Source of the DNA: Bettongia penicillata ogilbyi
Lineage: Eukaryota; Chordata; Mammalia; Diprotodontia; Potoroidae
Assembly (NCBI GenBank): GCA_023548195.1
Contig: JAJHZJ010000008.1
Location: forward strand, 2,442,232 to 2,506,231
Direction of reading: 5' to 3'
Length of the DNA stretch: 64,000 bases
Shown here: positions 11,655-22,961 of the stretch, piece by piece
How the letters are laid out: the number at the start of each line of letters is the position of its first letter
Numbering within the stretch: position 1 is the stretch's first letter
Program-made: the position numbers and the translations under genes
Notes under the pieces: model-generated
The model's input: only the letters and a program-made list of their open reading frames with translations
Databases searched by the model: none
Told to the model about the DNA's origin: nothing

Positions 11655-12110
11655 CAAACGACAAGAATTTATGTGTGCCCCACATTGGGCTAGGCACCGA
11701 GGTTACAAAGACCAAAAAGGAAAGTCTCTGCTCTCTAGGGCCTTACTGTGGAGACTAATAGGTGTACTACAGGTATAATAGGTATATAAATGTAAACTAT
11801 ATACAAACAAAAAATAAGGCAATTTGAAGAAAGGGGAATTCCTAGGAAGTGTGAGGGATCCAGAAAGTCCTCATGGATAGGTACTTCTTAACTGGAACTT
11901 TTAAGAAACCTAAGGATTCAGAGAAGCAAATGTGAGGAAAACAGTGCATCCAGGCAGGAAAAAGAGCCTGTGCAAAGATGGGATAGTATGAATGAGGATT
12001 AGGTTGGCCACATTGTAGAAAGTGTGAAGGGTAGGGATGTGTAATAAGCCCAGAGTGACATAGCCTTTGGAAATATCACTTCCGTGGCTATGTCAAAGAT
12101 GGATTGGGAA
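11655..12110 (+). repeat. RTE-like repeat, diverged
   Basis: It has a recognisable first module (ggctaggcaccgaggttaca) and later body wording such as aaagagcctgtgcaaagatg and aggttggccacattgtagaa, in the same order as other copies. Confidence 0.6.
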
Positions 12111-12409
12111 GGGAAAAGACTTGAGATAGAGACCAGTTGGAAACCTATTGAAACAGTTTAGATAAATAGTAAGAGAAAACTAAGGAGGGTGGAGACTTGG
12201 AAGCAAAGGTTGAAAGCTTGGTTTCATGGAATGATAAGAAGCCATAAAACAATAAGAACATGAAACAATAAGAATAAGAAAATGACAGGTATGATAAGAT
12301 GATACAGGGTAGAGCGGGGGGAGCCATAGTCTTAAAGATTAAATAAGGGAATTGGAAGGAATATTTAAACTTTTGAAATTGGTTGCATTACGGTATGGTG
12401 GGATAAATG

Positions 12410-12710
12410 CTAAATTTGGAGCTCAGAGTTCCCTAGCCTTGATTTCTTTGCCAGAGTCTTAGTTTTCTTATCTATAAAATGGGTATAATGGAAGCACTAT
12501 ATAACCTGAAAAGTGGTTGATTTTTTTTTCCATCCTCTTTTTAAAGCTAGAAATGAAAGTAATGTATGACTGGAACAAAAGTAGACTTCAAATCATCAAT
12601 TATCAGTACATGCCACCTCTCAGGGTTGTCATAAGGATCAAATGAGATAACATGTAAAGCACTTTGTCAACCATGATGTGCTCTAAAAAATGCAATCTCT
12701 TATTTTTATA
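12410..12710 (+). repeat. CORE-SINE, interrupted
   Basis: The middle tatctataaaatgggtataa is at 12470-12490 and the 3' part ctctcagggttgtcataagg and caaatgagataacatgtaaa is at 12615-12660. They are separated by about 110 bases of other sequence that may be an insertion. Confidence 0.65.
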
Positions 12711-13619
12711 GTCAATAAGAATAACCATCAGTGTTACATGAATTTGCCACTTTTATTGAAAAATAAATTCACATAAAAAACTCAATATCTAATTGCTAAT
12801 ATCCACCAGGTTTCATTAGGTTTATTCTCTGGACATTTTTCATAGTGGATGCTATTAGGTCTGGCTTCTAAGTCAATATAAATATAAGCCAACCTAATCT
12901 TTTTAAGACAAAAATGGAATGTCAGTGATTTTGCCAAGCTATGAGCTATTTCACCAAGACGATTTTACCACGCTAGACATTGGCCAAGCACGCCATCAGC
13001 TTAGTTGTACTAGACAGCACCAGCTACATAAGTACAGACAAAGAATGAATAATGTTTTCTCAAGTTATAGGGAACCAGATTCATAACCATCCGTCACTCG
13101 CTTGGGCAAGTTGCTGATAAACTCCACAGAAAAATAACAAACAGTGTGTCCCTGCATCTTGGCTGTTGAAAATGAGATTCTTTCTCTGATTGATGTTAGC
13201 GGAGAGGCTTGTAAAAATGCATTTCCAGCTGATTAGTTCAGAAGGTGTCAATCTCATGCAGTTTTATGACCTGCAGACTCCATGCCAGATGTACATTTGC
13301 TTTTTATAAACTAACAAAGATGAATGACTAAATTTGAGCATTCCTCTTTGGCAACTGTACCATATATTCCCTAAGGGTGTACACTATTGGGGGTGGGGGA
13401 AGGAGGAGACATTTAACCCCTAAGGCACCAAATGTTGGTTTTTTAGAAAGTCTTGGAGAGGTGAAACAGATCAAATTTGGAATTCCTTTACTCTTGGTAG
13501 GAACTGAGCATGGAGGGATAAAACTGATGTATGAGATATTGCTTTTCTTTCATTACACCCAAAGCTTAATATAGTAAATAAACATTAATTCCAGTTCTGA
13601 TGGGGAAAGAATTCTTTTT

Positions 13620-14020
13620 AAAAAAATAAATTTTATCTGTCTTGATTTTACATTGCCTAGATATCTTCTTCTTGCCCCTTCCCAGAGCTATCACATATCA
13701 AAAAGAATATTTTTAAAGAAAAAAATAAGTACAATCAATCAGCACATCAAAAAAAGCATGAAAATATATTCACTGTTTCAACCAATGGTTCTCTCAGTTA
13801 CTCAAAGGAGTCAGGAGAGGTATCCTCTCATATCCCTTCTTTGGGGTCATTCTTGTTTTTTTGTAATTCAGCAATATTAATTTTCTAATGTTTTATGATG
13901 GTTGTTCTTTCCATATATTGCTGTGGTCATTGTATATGTATATATATTTTTGGTTCTGTTTATTACAATCTACATTGGTTCACATTAATCTTCCCATTCT
14001 TCTCTGTATTCTTTGCTACA
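13620..14020 (-). repeat. L1 3' region, antisense (first part)
   Basis: It has the T-rich antisense L1 3' wording, including attgctgtggtcattgtata and tctgtttattacaatctaca, then cattcttctctgtattcttt. It continues at 14490-14700 after an interruption by a SINE. No intact ORF remains. Confidence 0.6.
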
Positions 14021-14264
14021 TTTCTCGCTCAAGGATCAAGCCTTAAACCCAATTCACTCTGGGGCTCATAGACTAGACAAGTCCCCATCCACCTAGCACA
14101 GAGTGGATATAATAACAGTAACTGTTTCTCTTTTACCCAGGAACCCTGAGGGTCTTCCCCTCCCAGTTTGATTTTTTTTTTTATTAAAGAGCCATCCCTT
14201 GAGTGACTTAGAGAAACCTATTCACTGAATGGGGTATCTCACTCGAAGTAAGACCTACCTAAGC

Positions 14265-14480
14265 CTGAAAGGGCCAGGGTCTCACACTGCCTTCAAGGCC
14301 ATCTCCAGTTGTGCTGATAAATATCAGGCCACTGGACCCAGATGGCCCAGGAGAAGAAAGTGAGGTTGGCGACCTTCCACTGCCCTCCCTCCCTCAAATC
14401 AAAGTCAACTTCAAATCATGTCAAACTCGTGACATCATGATCTTCTTTGAGAATGAAGGACAAACAACCTGTTTCTTACA
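14265..14480 (+). repeat. WALLSI-like SINE body, truncated
   Basis: The wording ccagttgtgctgataaatat, ggccactggacccagatggc, gaagtcaaggt-type linker and tgacatcatgatcttctttg matches the body of the SINE at 40939. It splits the L1 fragment at 13620-14700, so it inserted after the L1. Confidence 0.7.
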
Positions 14481-14489
14481 TCACAATAA

Positions 14490-14700
14490 AATTCTATTGT
14501 GTTCATGTACCCCAACACATTTAGTTCTCCAATGACAGGGGCATCTCCATTGTTTCTAGTTCTTTACTACCACAAAAAGTGCTGGGTACTTTCTTCTTAT
14601 CATGACTTCTTAAGGTTATATGTCTAATAATGGAGTCTATGGGTCAGAAAATAAGGATATTTTACTCTATTTGCACAATTCCAAAATAGAGGAAAGAATT
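14490..14700 (-). repeat. L1 3' region, antisense (second part)
   Basis: It contains tctccattgtttctagttct, accacaaaaagtgctgggta and atggagtctatgggtcagaa, in the antisense L1 order. It is the continuation of 13620-14020. Confidence 0.65.
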
Positions 14701-16386
14701 CGTAACAGAAATAAACAATAAATTTTAAAGATTCTTTATGCAGTCTCTTAACACATAAGCATGGTTTGCCACGTTAAAGTCCATATTCCCACCCAGCTTT
14801 TAAAGCTGGGAATTATATGGGTGAATAGGACAAAAGTTTTTTGTCACACATTAGTGAGTCTTTGAAACACTTTGTGCTTTCACCTTCTTGAAGGGTAACA
14901 AATATAAATATATAGCATTAGCCTTATTATTATAGTATCCTGTGATTAAAAAACATCCAGTGTCCTTGCATTATCTCCTATAGCTTGACAACAAATATAA
15001 TTCCTAGGCATTCGGACATTTTCTGTCTCTATAACCCATTGGGGAAATGATTAAGTGAGTTGGTAAAAACTCAGTAAGATAGTCGAGTTATTAAAAACTG
15101 ACCTCAAAGTTCAAAACAAGCTTTTACCTGTTATCATTTGGGGATATATGTAGGTGCGTATGTATTTAGCCCTTTAAGAACACAATTGTTATTTGTTACA
15201 AAAAGGGATGGATCTAATATAACACAGAGTACATATAGAAACACATTCAGCTTAAATACCCAAAAGTGAATATAAGGTGCATGTGCTTACAAGTTAACTC
15301 CCATTGATCAGAACATGTTGAAACTTAACAAAATCTGTTTATCGGTGACCTGAATTCACACATTTTCACGTATATGAGCCTTTTCAGAAATTAAGGTTGT
15401 GATAAGCGGCAACTTCTCATTTGTCATATCAATGATATGAAAAAATCTCAGGATCATAAAGTCTTTCTTAAGTGTTAAAACATATTTGAAGTAACATACT
15501 TGAAATGAATTAAGGAAAACAAGGAGATGTAAGTTAATGTCTTCAGGGAGTCAGCATGATCCAGTCCCACTAAGCACAGTCTGTCATCTTCAATCTTACT
15601 CCATAGATTATATTGACCTACTTTGTAAATTTGGGCGGTTTGACTGCATTTACACTATTTTTTCTCTTTTGCCTCACTTTTTTCCCATGATCTAAAACAA
15701 ATGAATGGTCAGAAAGTTTTTAAATGAAACAACAACTTTATTAAAACATATTATGTTCACTAAAATGCACTTTATTAACTCAAGATGCATTTCTACCACC
15801 CTAAAAAAAATAATAGCTAAGAAAACATTTAAGCATTATTCAACAGTATTCAGTATTGCTAATACATGTATCATAACTACCTCCAAATTCTTCCATCCTG
15901 TTAAGTCATTAGTTCAAATAAGGGAATATTCCCCTTTTTTCATAATTCTGAATGAAAAAAATGATTAGTTTTAAAACTTCTCAAGTCTACCTTCTTTTCC
16001 ACAAGAATACCTCTCGAGAAAGGCAAGTTTTAAATATATATGTGTATATATATAACATTTATATAAACTTCTTTTTTCCCCTGAAACTAATTATTTCATT
16101 ACTGTAAAAGAGCTTCAGGTGCAGAAACTCCTTCCAGTGAAAACTGGCAACCATTCACAATTTACAGTCTTTGAGAGCATTGCAAGGTTAGGAGACTGGC
16201 CCAAGGACCTCCAGTGGTGGGGCATGACCTCAAGCCTTCCACATGTCTGTGACCAGTACTCTATCTTCAATGTCACACTGCCACTCCTTACTCATTGTCG
16301 TCTTCTCTCCCAGTCCTCCAGTTGTGTATTTGTCAATGATGCACTGGAAAAAGAACTCATTCACTGGTTTAAATTTCTGTCTGCAG

Positions 16387-16603
16387 ATGGATTAATTGAC
16401 TGCATGGATCCTGACTGCTGCTTACAAAGTTCCTGCCAGAATCAGCCCTATTGTCGTGGACTCCCTGATCCACAAGACATCATTAGCCAAAGCCTACAGC
16501 CACCCTCTCAGCAAGCTGCTAAGTCGTTTTATGATCGAATTAGTTTTCTTACAGGGCCGGATAGTACTCATGTTATACCTGGGGAAAGTCCTTTCAATAA
16601 AAG
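16387..16603 (+). CDS. TENM3: TENM3 exon, Cys-rich segment and start of TTR-like domain
   Basis: This 217-nt exon follows acceptor tctgtctgcag and ends at donor AAAAG/gttaat, phase 1 in and 2 out. It encodes [20 protein letters not shown], an acidic and cysteine-rich LNR-like calcium motif. The linker [20 protein letters not shown] and the segment ending [11 protein letters not shown] follow. The donor is weaker than most in this gene because it has gttaat instead of gtaagt. The frame stays open for about 90 codons upstream of the acceptor, but nothing there resembles a teneurin and the acceptor is strong, so I place the start at 16387. Confidence 0.96.
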
Positions 16604-17640
16604 GTTAATTAATGTTTTGTCTTTAAGATATAAAATGCTGCTCCTGTTTGTGTCTGTAGTGGTTGACCTGCATGGCATGGGAACTGTTGATGACTGCACC
16701 CTTGATGAATGTGATATTTCCCCCAAACCCTGAGTTTCCTTTCTTTCGATTAGTCCTTCCCCAAACTATCTCTAACATTTGTGACTTAGCACACACACTT
16801 TGCCAAGTTCCGTACCTGGTACCTAACAGAACATTCCATTATGGAGTCAATAAATCTTCATTTAACTAGTTGATTCAGGTTAGCACAGTTGGAATTGTAT
16901 CCGAAGAATCATCTATGAAAAGAGCCCAAAAGAAAAGAAAAGATATGCACTTTTTTTTAAACCGAGCTCACTAAATAATATAAATTATGAATTAATGTAA
17001 TGGAACTGCTAACTGCATGGTGGTATGATTACATAAGCTATTTGACTGGTGTTTTACAGAGCAGTAATGACCTGAAAATAAACCCATAAGTGAAAGCAGG
17101 TGTCTTGTGTCTCACTGAGCAAAGGAAGATGATTTACACTGGAACTCCTGGGTCTGCAGAAATTTAACAGCATTAGTGCAGTTAGGCACAGCAGTTGATT
17201 AAAAGTTGTTACACAAATGTTCCTTATTGCCCCTTTAAATCTTGTACTCCTTGGTCCCTGCAGATTTCCAGATTGCCTCAGAATTAATTGGAAAGTATAC
17301 TTTTCTTCATATAAGTGCCAGACATATGACTTATACAAGAAAAGCATAGAGTTTATCATTTTTAAGAATTCATCAGTAAATTATTGGCCTTGATATCTCT
17401 CCAAAGAACAGATTGCAACAAATTAAAACATAGGGTAAACAGGAAGACACTTAGAGAATGTAAATTACACCGAGTTAAAAGAGGGCATTGGCTGGGGAGT
17501 GTTTCAGCTCTGATTTTGTGAATAGCAAATGATTGCATGTGGTAGTGTTTTTCTGTCCTTAAATTACATTACCTATAAATCACAGTAATGTTGGCCTGAG
17601 AAAACAAATGCTCCTTCTAATTCTTTTCCTTTTCCCACAG
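16604..17640 (+). other. TENM3 intron, 1.0 kb
   Basis: I see no named repeat and no exon. It holds AT-rich unique sequence and a pyrimidine-rich acceptor tract before 17641. Confidence 0.7.
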
Positions 17641-17760
17641 CCTTGCATCTGTCATTAGAGGTCAAGTATTAACTGCAGATGGAACTCCCCTTATTGGAGT
17701 CAATGTCTCCTTTTTTCATTACCCAGAGTATGGATACACGATTACTCGCCAGGATGGAAT
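17641..17760 (+). CDS. TENM3: TENM3 exon, TTR-like domain
   Basis: This 120-nt exon has acceptor ttttcccacag and donor gtaagt, phase 2 in and 2 out. It encodes [20 protein letters not shown], then [21 protein letters not shown]. This is the transthyretin-like or carboxypeptidase-regulatory-like beta sandwich of the teneurin superfold, where a short beta-rich unit packs below the propeller. NVS is a possible N-glycosylation site. The exon is separated from the next by an intron of only 281 nt. Confidence 0.96.
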
Positions 17761-18041
17761 GTAAGTTGGTGCTACCAAACATCTATGTGTACACTACTTG
17801 TTTATTTAGAAGAAAAGCTCGTAACATGTTATGAATGTTATATTATGAATGCTTCATTATGAATGTTGAGACTTTGGAGAACTGTGTGAGAAAACATGTT
17901 GAAAAGATTTACTATTGGATACTTTTTGATGTTGATACTTTTTTTAGAGCTGCTTAATGTAAGGAAGAAAGAGGATATAATATGATGCTAGAATTCTGGG
18001 TCAGGAAAATTCATTAAGTTTATTCTGCTGGGTTCTTTTAG

Positions 18042-18303
18042 GTTTGACTTGGTGGCAAATGGCGGCGCATCTCTCACTCTGGTATTTGAACGGTCACCGT
18101 TCCTCACTCAGTATCACACTGTGTGGATTCCCTGGAATGTCTTTTATGTGATGGATACTCTGGTCATGAAGAAAGAAGAGAATGACATTCCCAGCTGTGA
18201 TCTGAGTGGATTCGTGAGGCCAAATCCCATCATTGTGTCATCACCTTTATCCACTTTTTTCAGATCATCTCCTGAAGACAGTCCCATTATTCCTGAGACA
18301 CAG
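18042..18303 (+). CDS. TENM3: TENM3 exon, TTR-like domain end and plug-region linker
   Basis: This 262-nt exon follows acceptor gttcttttag, phase 2 in and 0 out. It encodes [20 protein letters not shown], then [20 protein letters not shown], and ends with [13 protein letters not shown]. The last codon CAG is followed by gcaaga, so the intron starts with GC. No GT lies near enough to keep the frame, and the next exon at 25635 continues in phase 0 with [12 protein letters not shown]. The conserved PIIPETQ/VLHE wording across the junction supports the call. Confidence 0.95.
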
Positions 18304-18309
18304 GCAAGA
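18304..18309 (+). promoter_or_regulatory. TENM3: GC 5' splice site (GC-AG intron)
   Basis: The donor reads CAG/gcaaga. Apart from C at position +2 it matches the U1 consensus well, which is typical of genuine GC donors. Translation across 18303 to 25635 is in frame and gives the expected teneurin sequence. There is no GT dinucleotide from the end of the exon until about base 18341, after an in-frame stop. The intron ends normally with ttag at 25634. Confidence 0.9.
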
Positions 18310-19301
18310 TAGAATTTAAAAATAAAAATAATCTTCTAACAATGTGCCTTTCAGAAAGACTTAAAAGGGTTGGCAAATTTCTAGTAAATCATAAAAATGG
18401 TTGAAGAATGTCATATTAAAAAGAACGTGTTAAAAATTCAAAGGGATATTTAGGGTTTGGTTTGTTTTTTTTAACATCAAGGCACTCTGTGTATAATGCT
18501 ATTCCTAAAGACAATGGCTTTTTGTATATAGTGTTTAATTACCAAGCATTTCACAATTAGCATAAGGGGGAAAATTGTCTTGACCAAAATTGTTCTTGAA
18601 AGAAAAACATCATCCTTTGTTCTTAAAAAAAAAAATCCAATACCTGATATTTCTTCTTAGCTTGAAATAATTAATCACTCATACTCTGTATAGCAAGTAA
18701 TGATGGTATTTTTAAGGACGGAGTATGTTATTTGTATGTTATTTATATAGGCCTTATGCTGCTTGGAAGATGCAGTTATTAGTTTTCCCTTCCATATGTT
18801 TTCCACTAAAAAAAACAGTTTTAGTTCTTAAGGGCAGGGAAATGAGCACAGTAAAAATTGGCTTTATTCATAAATGGTAAGTATGAGGAATTTGTGCTTT
18901 CCAGAGTAAAACTGCACTTGAAAGCCCTCTAACCAATACTTATTGCTTAAGTCAGGATAACCTAAGTGTTGGCCAACATCACAGAGAAAGGTAGCTCAGG
19001 AAACATGAATTAAAAGAGACAATATTGGATAATCAGACCTATCCTAGTCTTCTTAATTCAATAAACCTTCCCTGTGAATCTGTACAGGTCCTGGAATAAA
19101 TCCAGCCAACAAGAGGGGTCACCTATTCCACAGGAAGGCAAATTCCTGAAAGCCAGGCCACCAGTTAATTGAATTCAGCATTTTGACAAGCATTTTAACG
19201 TACCTGCTATGTGTCAAGCAATGTGCTATCTGCAGAGGATAAAAAAAAATTTGTCTGTACTCAAACAGTTTCCATTCTAAAGAGGAAAAATAACATACAG
19301 A

Positions 19302-19400
19302 GAACAATCAACCAATCAGCGGACATCTATTAAGCTCCTACTTTATGTTAGGCACTGTACTAGGCAGTAAAATGAAACCTTCTTTACTCTCAGAGTAAAT
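19302..19400 (+). repeat. RTE-like repeat, 5' fragment
   Basis: It contains ggacatctattaagctccta and gttaggcactgtactaggca. It is one module only. Confidence 0.7.
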
Positions 19401-19535
19401 GCAAAGTAATTCCATAGACGTGATAGAACACAAACAACTGAAGTCAGGAAAGAACTCATAGATGTCTCAAAAGGAACTAGTGGTTCCAAAAGGAGCGATG
19501 AGGAAGACAACCCTTTTAATAATGGGGGACAGCAT

Positions 19536-20320
19536 AACAGTCAGTCAGTAAACATTTATCAAGCCCCTACTATGTGCCAGGTACTGTGGTAAACACTGGG
19601 GATACAAGGAGCTCCCAGTCTAACGTGGTAGACAAGAGGTATGTGTGAACAAGCTATATACAGAGAAAATGGCCTTGTTTCACTCTCCTTGTCAGGATTG
19701 TTTGGCTAGAAATGATTCTATTTACAGGAGAGGAATAACTGATATAGCAAATTAACTTGCTTTTTACACAAGTAGCTCTGGACAAAGAGGCTAGCTCTGT
19801 CACTTCCTTGTCTGTATCCATGTGGAAAATCTGATACCTCTGTAATCAAGCTATATACCAGAAAAACAGGACACCATTCAAAGGGGGAAGGCATTAGAAT
19901 TAAGAGAGTCTTTCTGTAGAAGACGGGATTTTAGTTGAGATTTGCAAAGAAGTAGGATATGGTACACAGGGTAAGTAGGCCAGTTTGGCTAGAACGAAGA
20001 GTCAATACATGAGAGTAGGGCTAAATGAGTATAGTAAGATAGATTGGAGCCAGGTGGATGCCAAACCGAGGAGTCTGTATTTTATCCTAGAGCAGATAGA
20101 GAACTGCTAAAATTGTTATGCAGGGAGTTGATGTGGTCAGACCTCTGGTTTAGGACTGGCACTTTGGCAGCAATAAGCCAGGCCAGAAGTAATGAGGGCA
20201 GAAGAAGTAGTAGGAGAAATGTTGCGGCTGAAGATTGGCAGGATTCTCATGTAACATGTCGGGTAAAGGCTGGGACGGTGGGGAGTAATGAAGAATCAAA
20301 TCTGATTCTGAGGTAGCGGT
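19536..20320 (+). repeat. RTE-like repeat, long copy, interrupted
   Basis: The start is cagtaaacatttatcaagcc and gtgccaggtactgtggtaaa. After an interruption at 19670-19847 it resumes with gggaaggcattagaattaag, gggattttagttgagatttg, and later gttgatgtggtcagacctct and gcactttggcagcaataagc. This order is seen in the other long copies of the family. Confidence 0.75.
19670..19847 (+). mobile_element. Unclassified insertion, about 178 bp, copy 1
   Basis: It is flanked by aagctatatacagagaaaa (19651-19669) and aagctatataccagaaaaa (19848-19866), a target-site duplication within the RTE-like repeat. The body has tttcactctccttgtcagga and gacaaagaggctagctctgt. A second copy lies at 20682-20852. It encodes no protein, has no poly(A) end and does not resemble a SINE I know. 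Confidence 0.75.
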
Positions 20321-20681
20321 TAGAAGGAGGGTGGCACACTAAACAGAAAGAGCAAAGTTAGAACCTGCTTCTAAATGTCCAAGGATTAGTGACATACTCC
20401 TGCAGTTGCCAGGATTTGGGATCCTGCGTCTGGAAGAGAAAGCTCAGTGGCTGATTTTACCTTCCACAAAGTGAGACTGCCAAAACCACCTCCTTGCTTT
20501 CCCTACTTTCCTATCTTGCTTTCCCTATTTCTATTTTTATTACCATTCTTCAAGCCAACCTTAACCAATGTGGTTTACAATGTTCTCATGTATAAAATAA
20601 GAAGCAGGGAAAGGCAGAAGAGATCATAAAGGTCTCTCCCTTTGGTAAAGTCTACGGGTGCTGGGATGTTTGCATCCTGGC

Positions 20682-20852
20682 TTGCTTCACTCTCCTTGTC
20701 GGAATTGTTTGGTTAGAAGTGATTCTGTTACAGGAGAAGAATAACTGTCATAGTCAAATTAACCTGCTTTTTTCACAAGGAGCTCCGGACAAAGAGGCTA
20801 GCTCTGCCACTCCCTGGTTTGTATCCCTGTGGAAAGCCAGAGGCCTCTGGAA
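20682..20852 (+). mobile_element. Unclassified insertion, copy 2
   Basis: It is similar over its length to 19670-19847 in the same orientation (by eye roughly 80-85 percent). It shares cttcactctccttgtcggaa and gacaaagaggctagctctgc. I see no site duplication here. A reversed SINE follows directly. Confidence 0.75.
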
Positions 20853-20854
20853 TC

Positions 20855-21075
20855 AGAGGTGGTTTAGTCGTTTCAGTGGTGTCCAACTCTTCATGACCCC
20901 ATTTGGGGTTTTCTTGGCAAAGATACTAGAGGAATTTGCCATTTCCTTTTTCGGATTATCTTACAGATGAGGAAACTGAGGCAAACAGACATGGCCAGGG
21001 TCTCACAGCGAGGAAGTGTCTGACACCAAGTTTGAACCCAGCTCTTCCCAGAGCTCTATTTGCTGCACCTAAGTG
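20855..21075 (-). repeat. Marsupial CORE-SINE, reversed
   Basis: It contains catgaccccatttggggttt, atttgccatttcctttttcg and agatgaggaaactgaggcaa, then caagtttgaacccagctctt. Confidence 0.88.
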
Positions 21076-21236
21076 CTTCACAAATCTTCTCTCATTTGAT
21101 CCACAGTCACGCTGGGAGGTGGGTGATAGATAAGTAAGTTAGACCAGAAGTTAAGTGACTTGTCCAGGTCTGAATAAGTGACTGAAACCAGATATGAACT
21201 CAAGACCAGGGCAACCCTAGCTGCCTTTCAAGGTAC
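21076..21236 (-). repeat. MIR/L3-like fragment, reversed
   Basis: It contains tcacaaatcttctctcattt, gctgggaggtgggtgataga and gttaagtgacttgtccaggt, then agatatgaactcaagaccag. Confidence 0.7.
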
Positions 21237-21506
21237 ACAGGGAACAAAAGATACTAAAAAACAGACCTCAGAAGAAAACGTCGGGTTCTGAAAAAAGGAG
21301 GCAAATTCTAAGAAGCAAAAGTTCTCCAGTCTCACATGTAGAAAGAAAGCCAAACAACGCACCATAAATAAATTGGAATCCTAAAGTATGTATAATTTCC
21401 CTCCTAAAGTGGTTTTACTACTTTGATTTCCAGAGTATTTCTGTCAGTTTGAGGTTCAGATATTTTGATCAAGTGGGAGAACACTGAAATCTTAGCACAT
21501 GTCAAA

Positions 21507-22118
21507 CAGTTCTCAAACTTTGATTTTAAGACCTATTTAGTCTCAAAAACAATTGAGGATCCCAAAGAGTTTCTGTTTATGTGGATTATGTCTACCAATG
21601 TTTATAATAATAGAAATTAAAGCCAAAAAATTTCCAAAATATGTATTTAAATTTTATTTAAAATTTATATGTATTAAGAAAGTGATAAAAATTATGTTGA
21701 ATTTTAATAATTTTTTAAACAGACTAGAAAGAAAAATTTCATTATGTTAATACAAATATTTTTAAGAAAAATAACTATATTTTCCCCAAAAAGATGAGAA
21801 GTGACATTATTTTATATATTTTTACTAACCTATTTACTATGTGGCTTAATAGAAGACAGCTGTATTTTTATAACTTCTTCTGCATTCAGTCTTTGGTGAT
21901 ATATTATTTTGGTTGAAGTATAAGAATATGTGGCTTCACACATATATGTAGTTGTAAAAGGGAAAGGTATTTTTATAAGTAAAAGAGATCTTGGTATTAT
22001 TATGAAAATAGTTTTGACCTCACAGACCCTTCAGGGTCTACTGCTGCTATAAAGTACAATCATCATTTTAACTCTATTCAGATCTCCTGAAGACTTTAAT
22101 GTCAGTTTGAGAAGCATT
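21507..22118 (+). mobile_element. hAT-Charlie-like DNA transposon fossil
   Basis: The left end is cagttctcaaactttgattt and the right end is gtcagtttgagaagcattac, sharing inverted ttctcaaact. Internal wording tgaggatcccaaagagtttc, aatagaagacagctgtattt and tttgacctcacagacccttc fits a well-known mammalian hAT-Charlie consensus. It is internally deleted and carries no transposase frame. Confidence 0.8.
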
Positions 22119-22629
22119 ACAGACTTGCACAGTCTACTAAGTATTTTTCATTAATCAATAAGCTCTCTAATTTATTCACATATCTTATGGTTGGTTAGGA
22201 AAAATCTCAAATGAGAGCCAACCACCTTGGACGCTTAATAGTCATGTGGCCTCCTTACATCATGCTCTCTGAGCCTCAGTTTTCTTTGGTAGCCTTATCT
22301 TCTTCAGAATCGTAACCTGTTCAGTGGAAAATTGAAAACAGAGTCCGATATGTTGATCCACTAGGCCTCCCTTAAGGAAGGTGCTAGACTACTACAGAAT
22401 TCTGCTGGTTACAGGGCTTGTCCACAAATACAAAGTATGTCCTTTCAAGGTATTGTTCATAAATGATCAAAACAGTGTGGGAAAAGGCATCTGGGATAAA
22501 TATACTGAGACCTGTATGAGTCAGTCATGTGATATGGAAGCTGAGAAAGCTAATGCAATTTTACACTACACTGAAATGGTATGGCATACTCAACTACAGA
22601 GATGAAAGTCTCATGGAACCCTGCCTTGT

Positions 22630-22958
22630 CCAAACTACATAGAAAGTACTGGGTTCAGTTCTGGATGCCACATTTCCAGAACAACACTGATAAACTTAAG
22701 AGGATTCAACAGAAGACAGCTAAGATGGCAAAGGACTTGAGTCAAGTCAGTGACATGAGAATAGATTGAAGGAATTGGGGATGTTTAGCCCGGAAAAGAG
22801 AAGATTGGGACCAAGGACCCTTAGAGGCTATCTTTTACTATCTAAAGGAATATCCTATGCAAGAGGGATCAGATTGGTCCTACTTGGTCCCATAACCAAG
22901 AATGGGAAGAAATAGGTAGAAATTGCAAAGAGGAAGATTTAACTTGATATATGGGGAC
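22630..22958 (+). repeat. CR1/L3-like LINE 3' region, first part
   Basis: It contains aggattcaacagaagacagc, ggaattggggatgtttagcc, cggaaaagagaagattggga and gtagaaattgcaaagaggaa, the 3' order of CR1-type LINEs. A SINE interrupts it. Confidence 0.75.
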
Positions 22959-22961
22959 AGC

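Larger units (their letters stand above)
3622..16386 (+). other. TENM3 intron between EGF-8 and Cys-rich exons
   Basis: This intron is 12.8 kb and mostly dispersed repeats, listed separately. Diverged CORE-SINE or MIR pieces not listed also lie near 4490-4630, 7965-8035 and 10790-10866. Stretches without a repeat I can name are about 9140-9680, 10180-10780, 12120-12400, 12720-13600 and 14720-16380. The part 12900-13330 looks unlike a repeat and may be conserved. No exon was found. Confidence 0.7.

Noticed and set aside
16119..16386. Open frame extending upstream of the Cys-rich exon in the same phase
   Set aside because: It has no teneurin similarity, lies before a good acceptor (tctgtctgcag) and would add about 90 unrelated residues. 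Treated as chance read-through.
19670..20852. Two similar direct repeats about 830 bases apart as LTRs of a small retrovirus-like element
   Set aside because: The sequence between them is an RTE-like repeat and a unique stretch, the first copy has its own target duplication, and the ends are not TG-CA.
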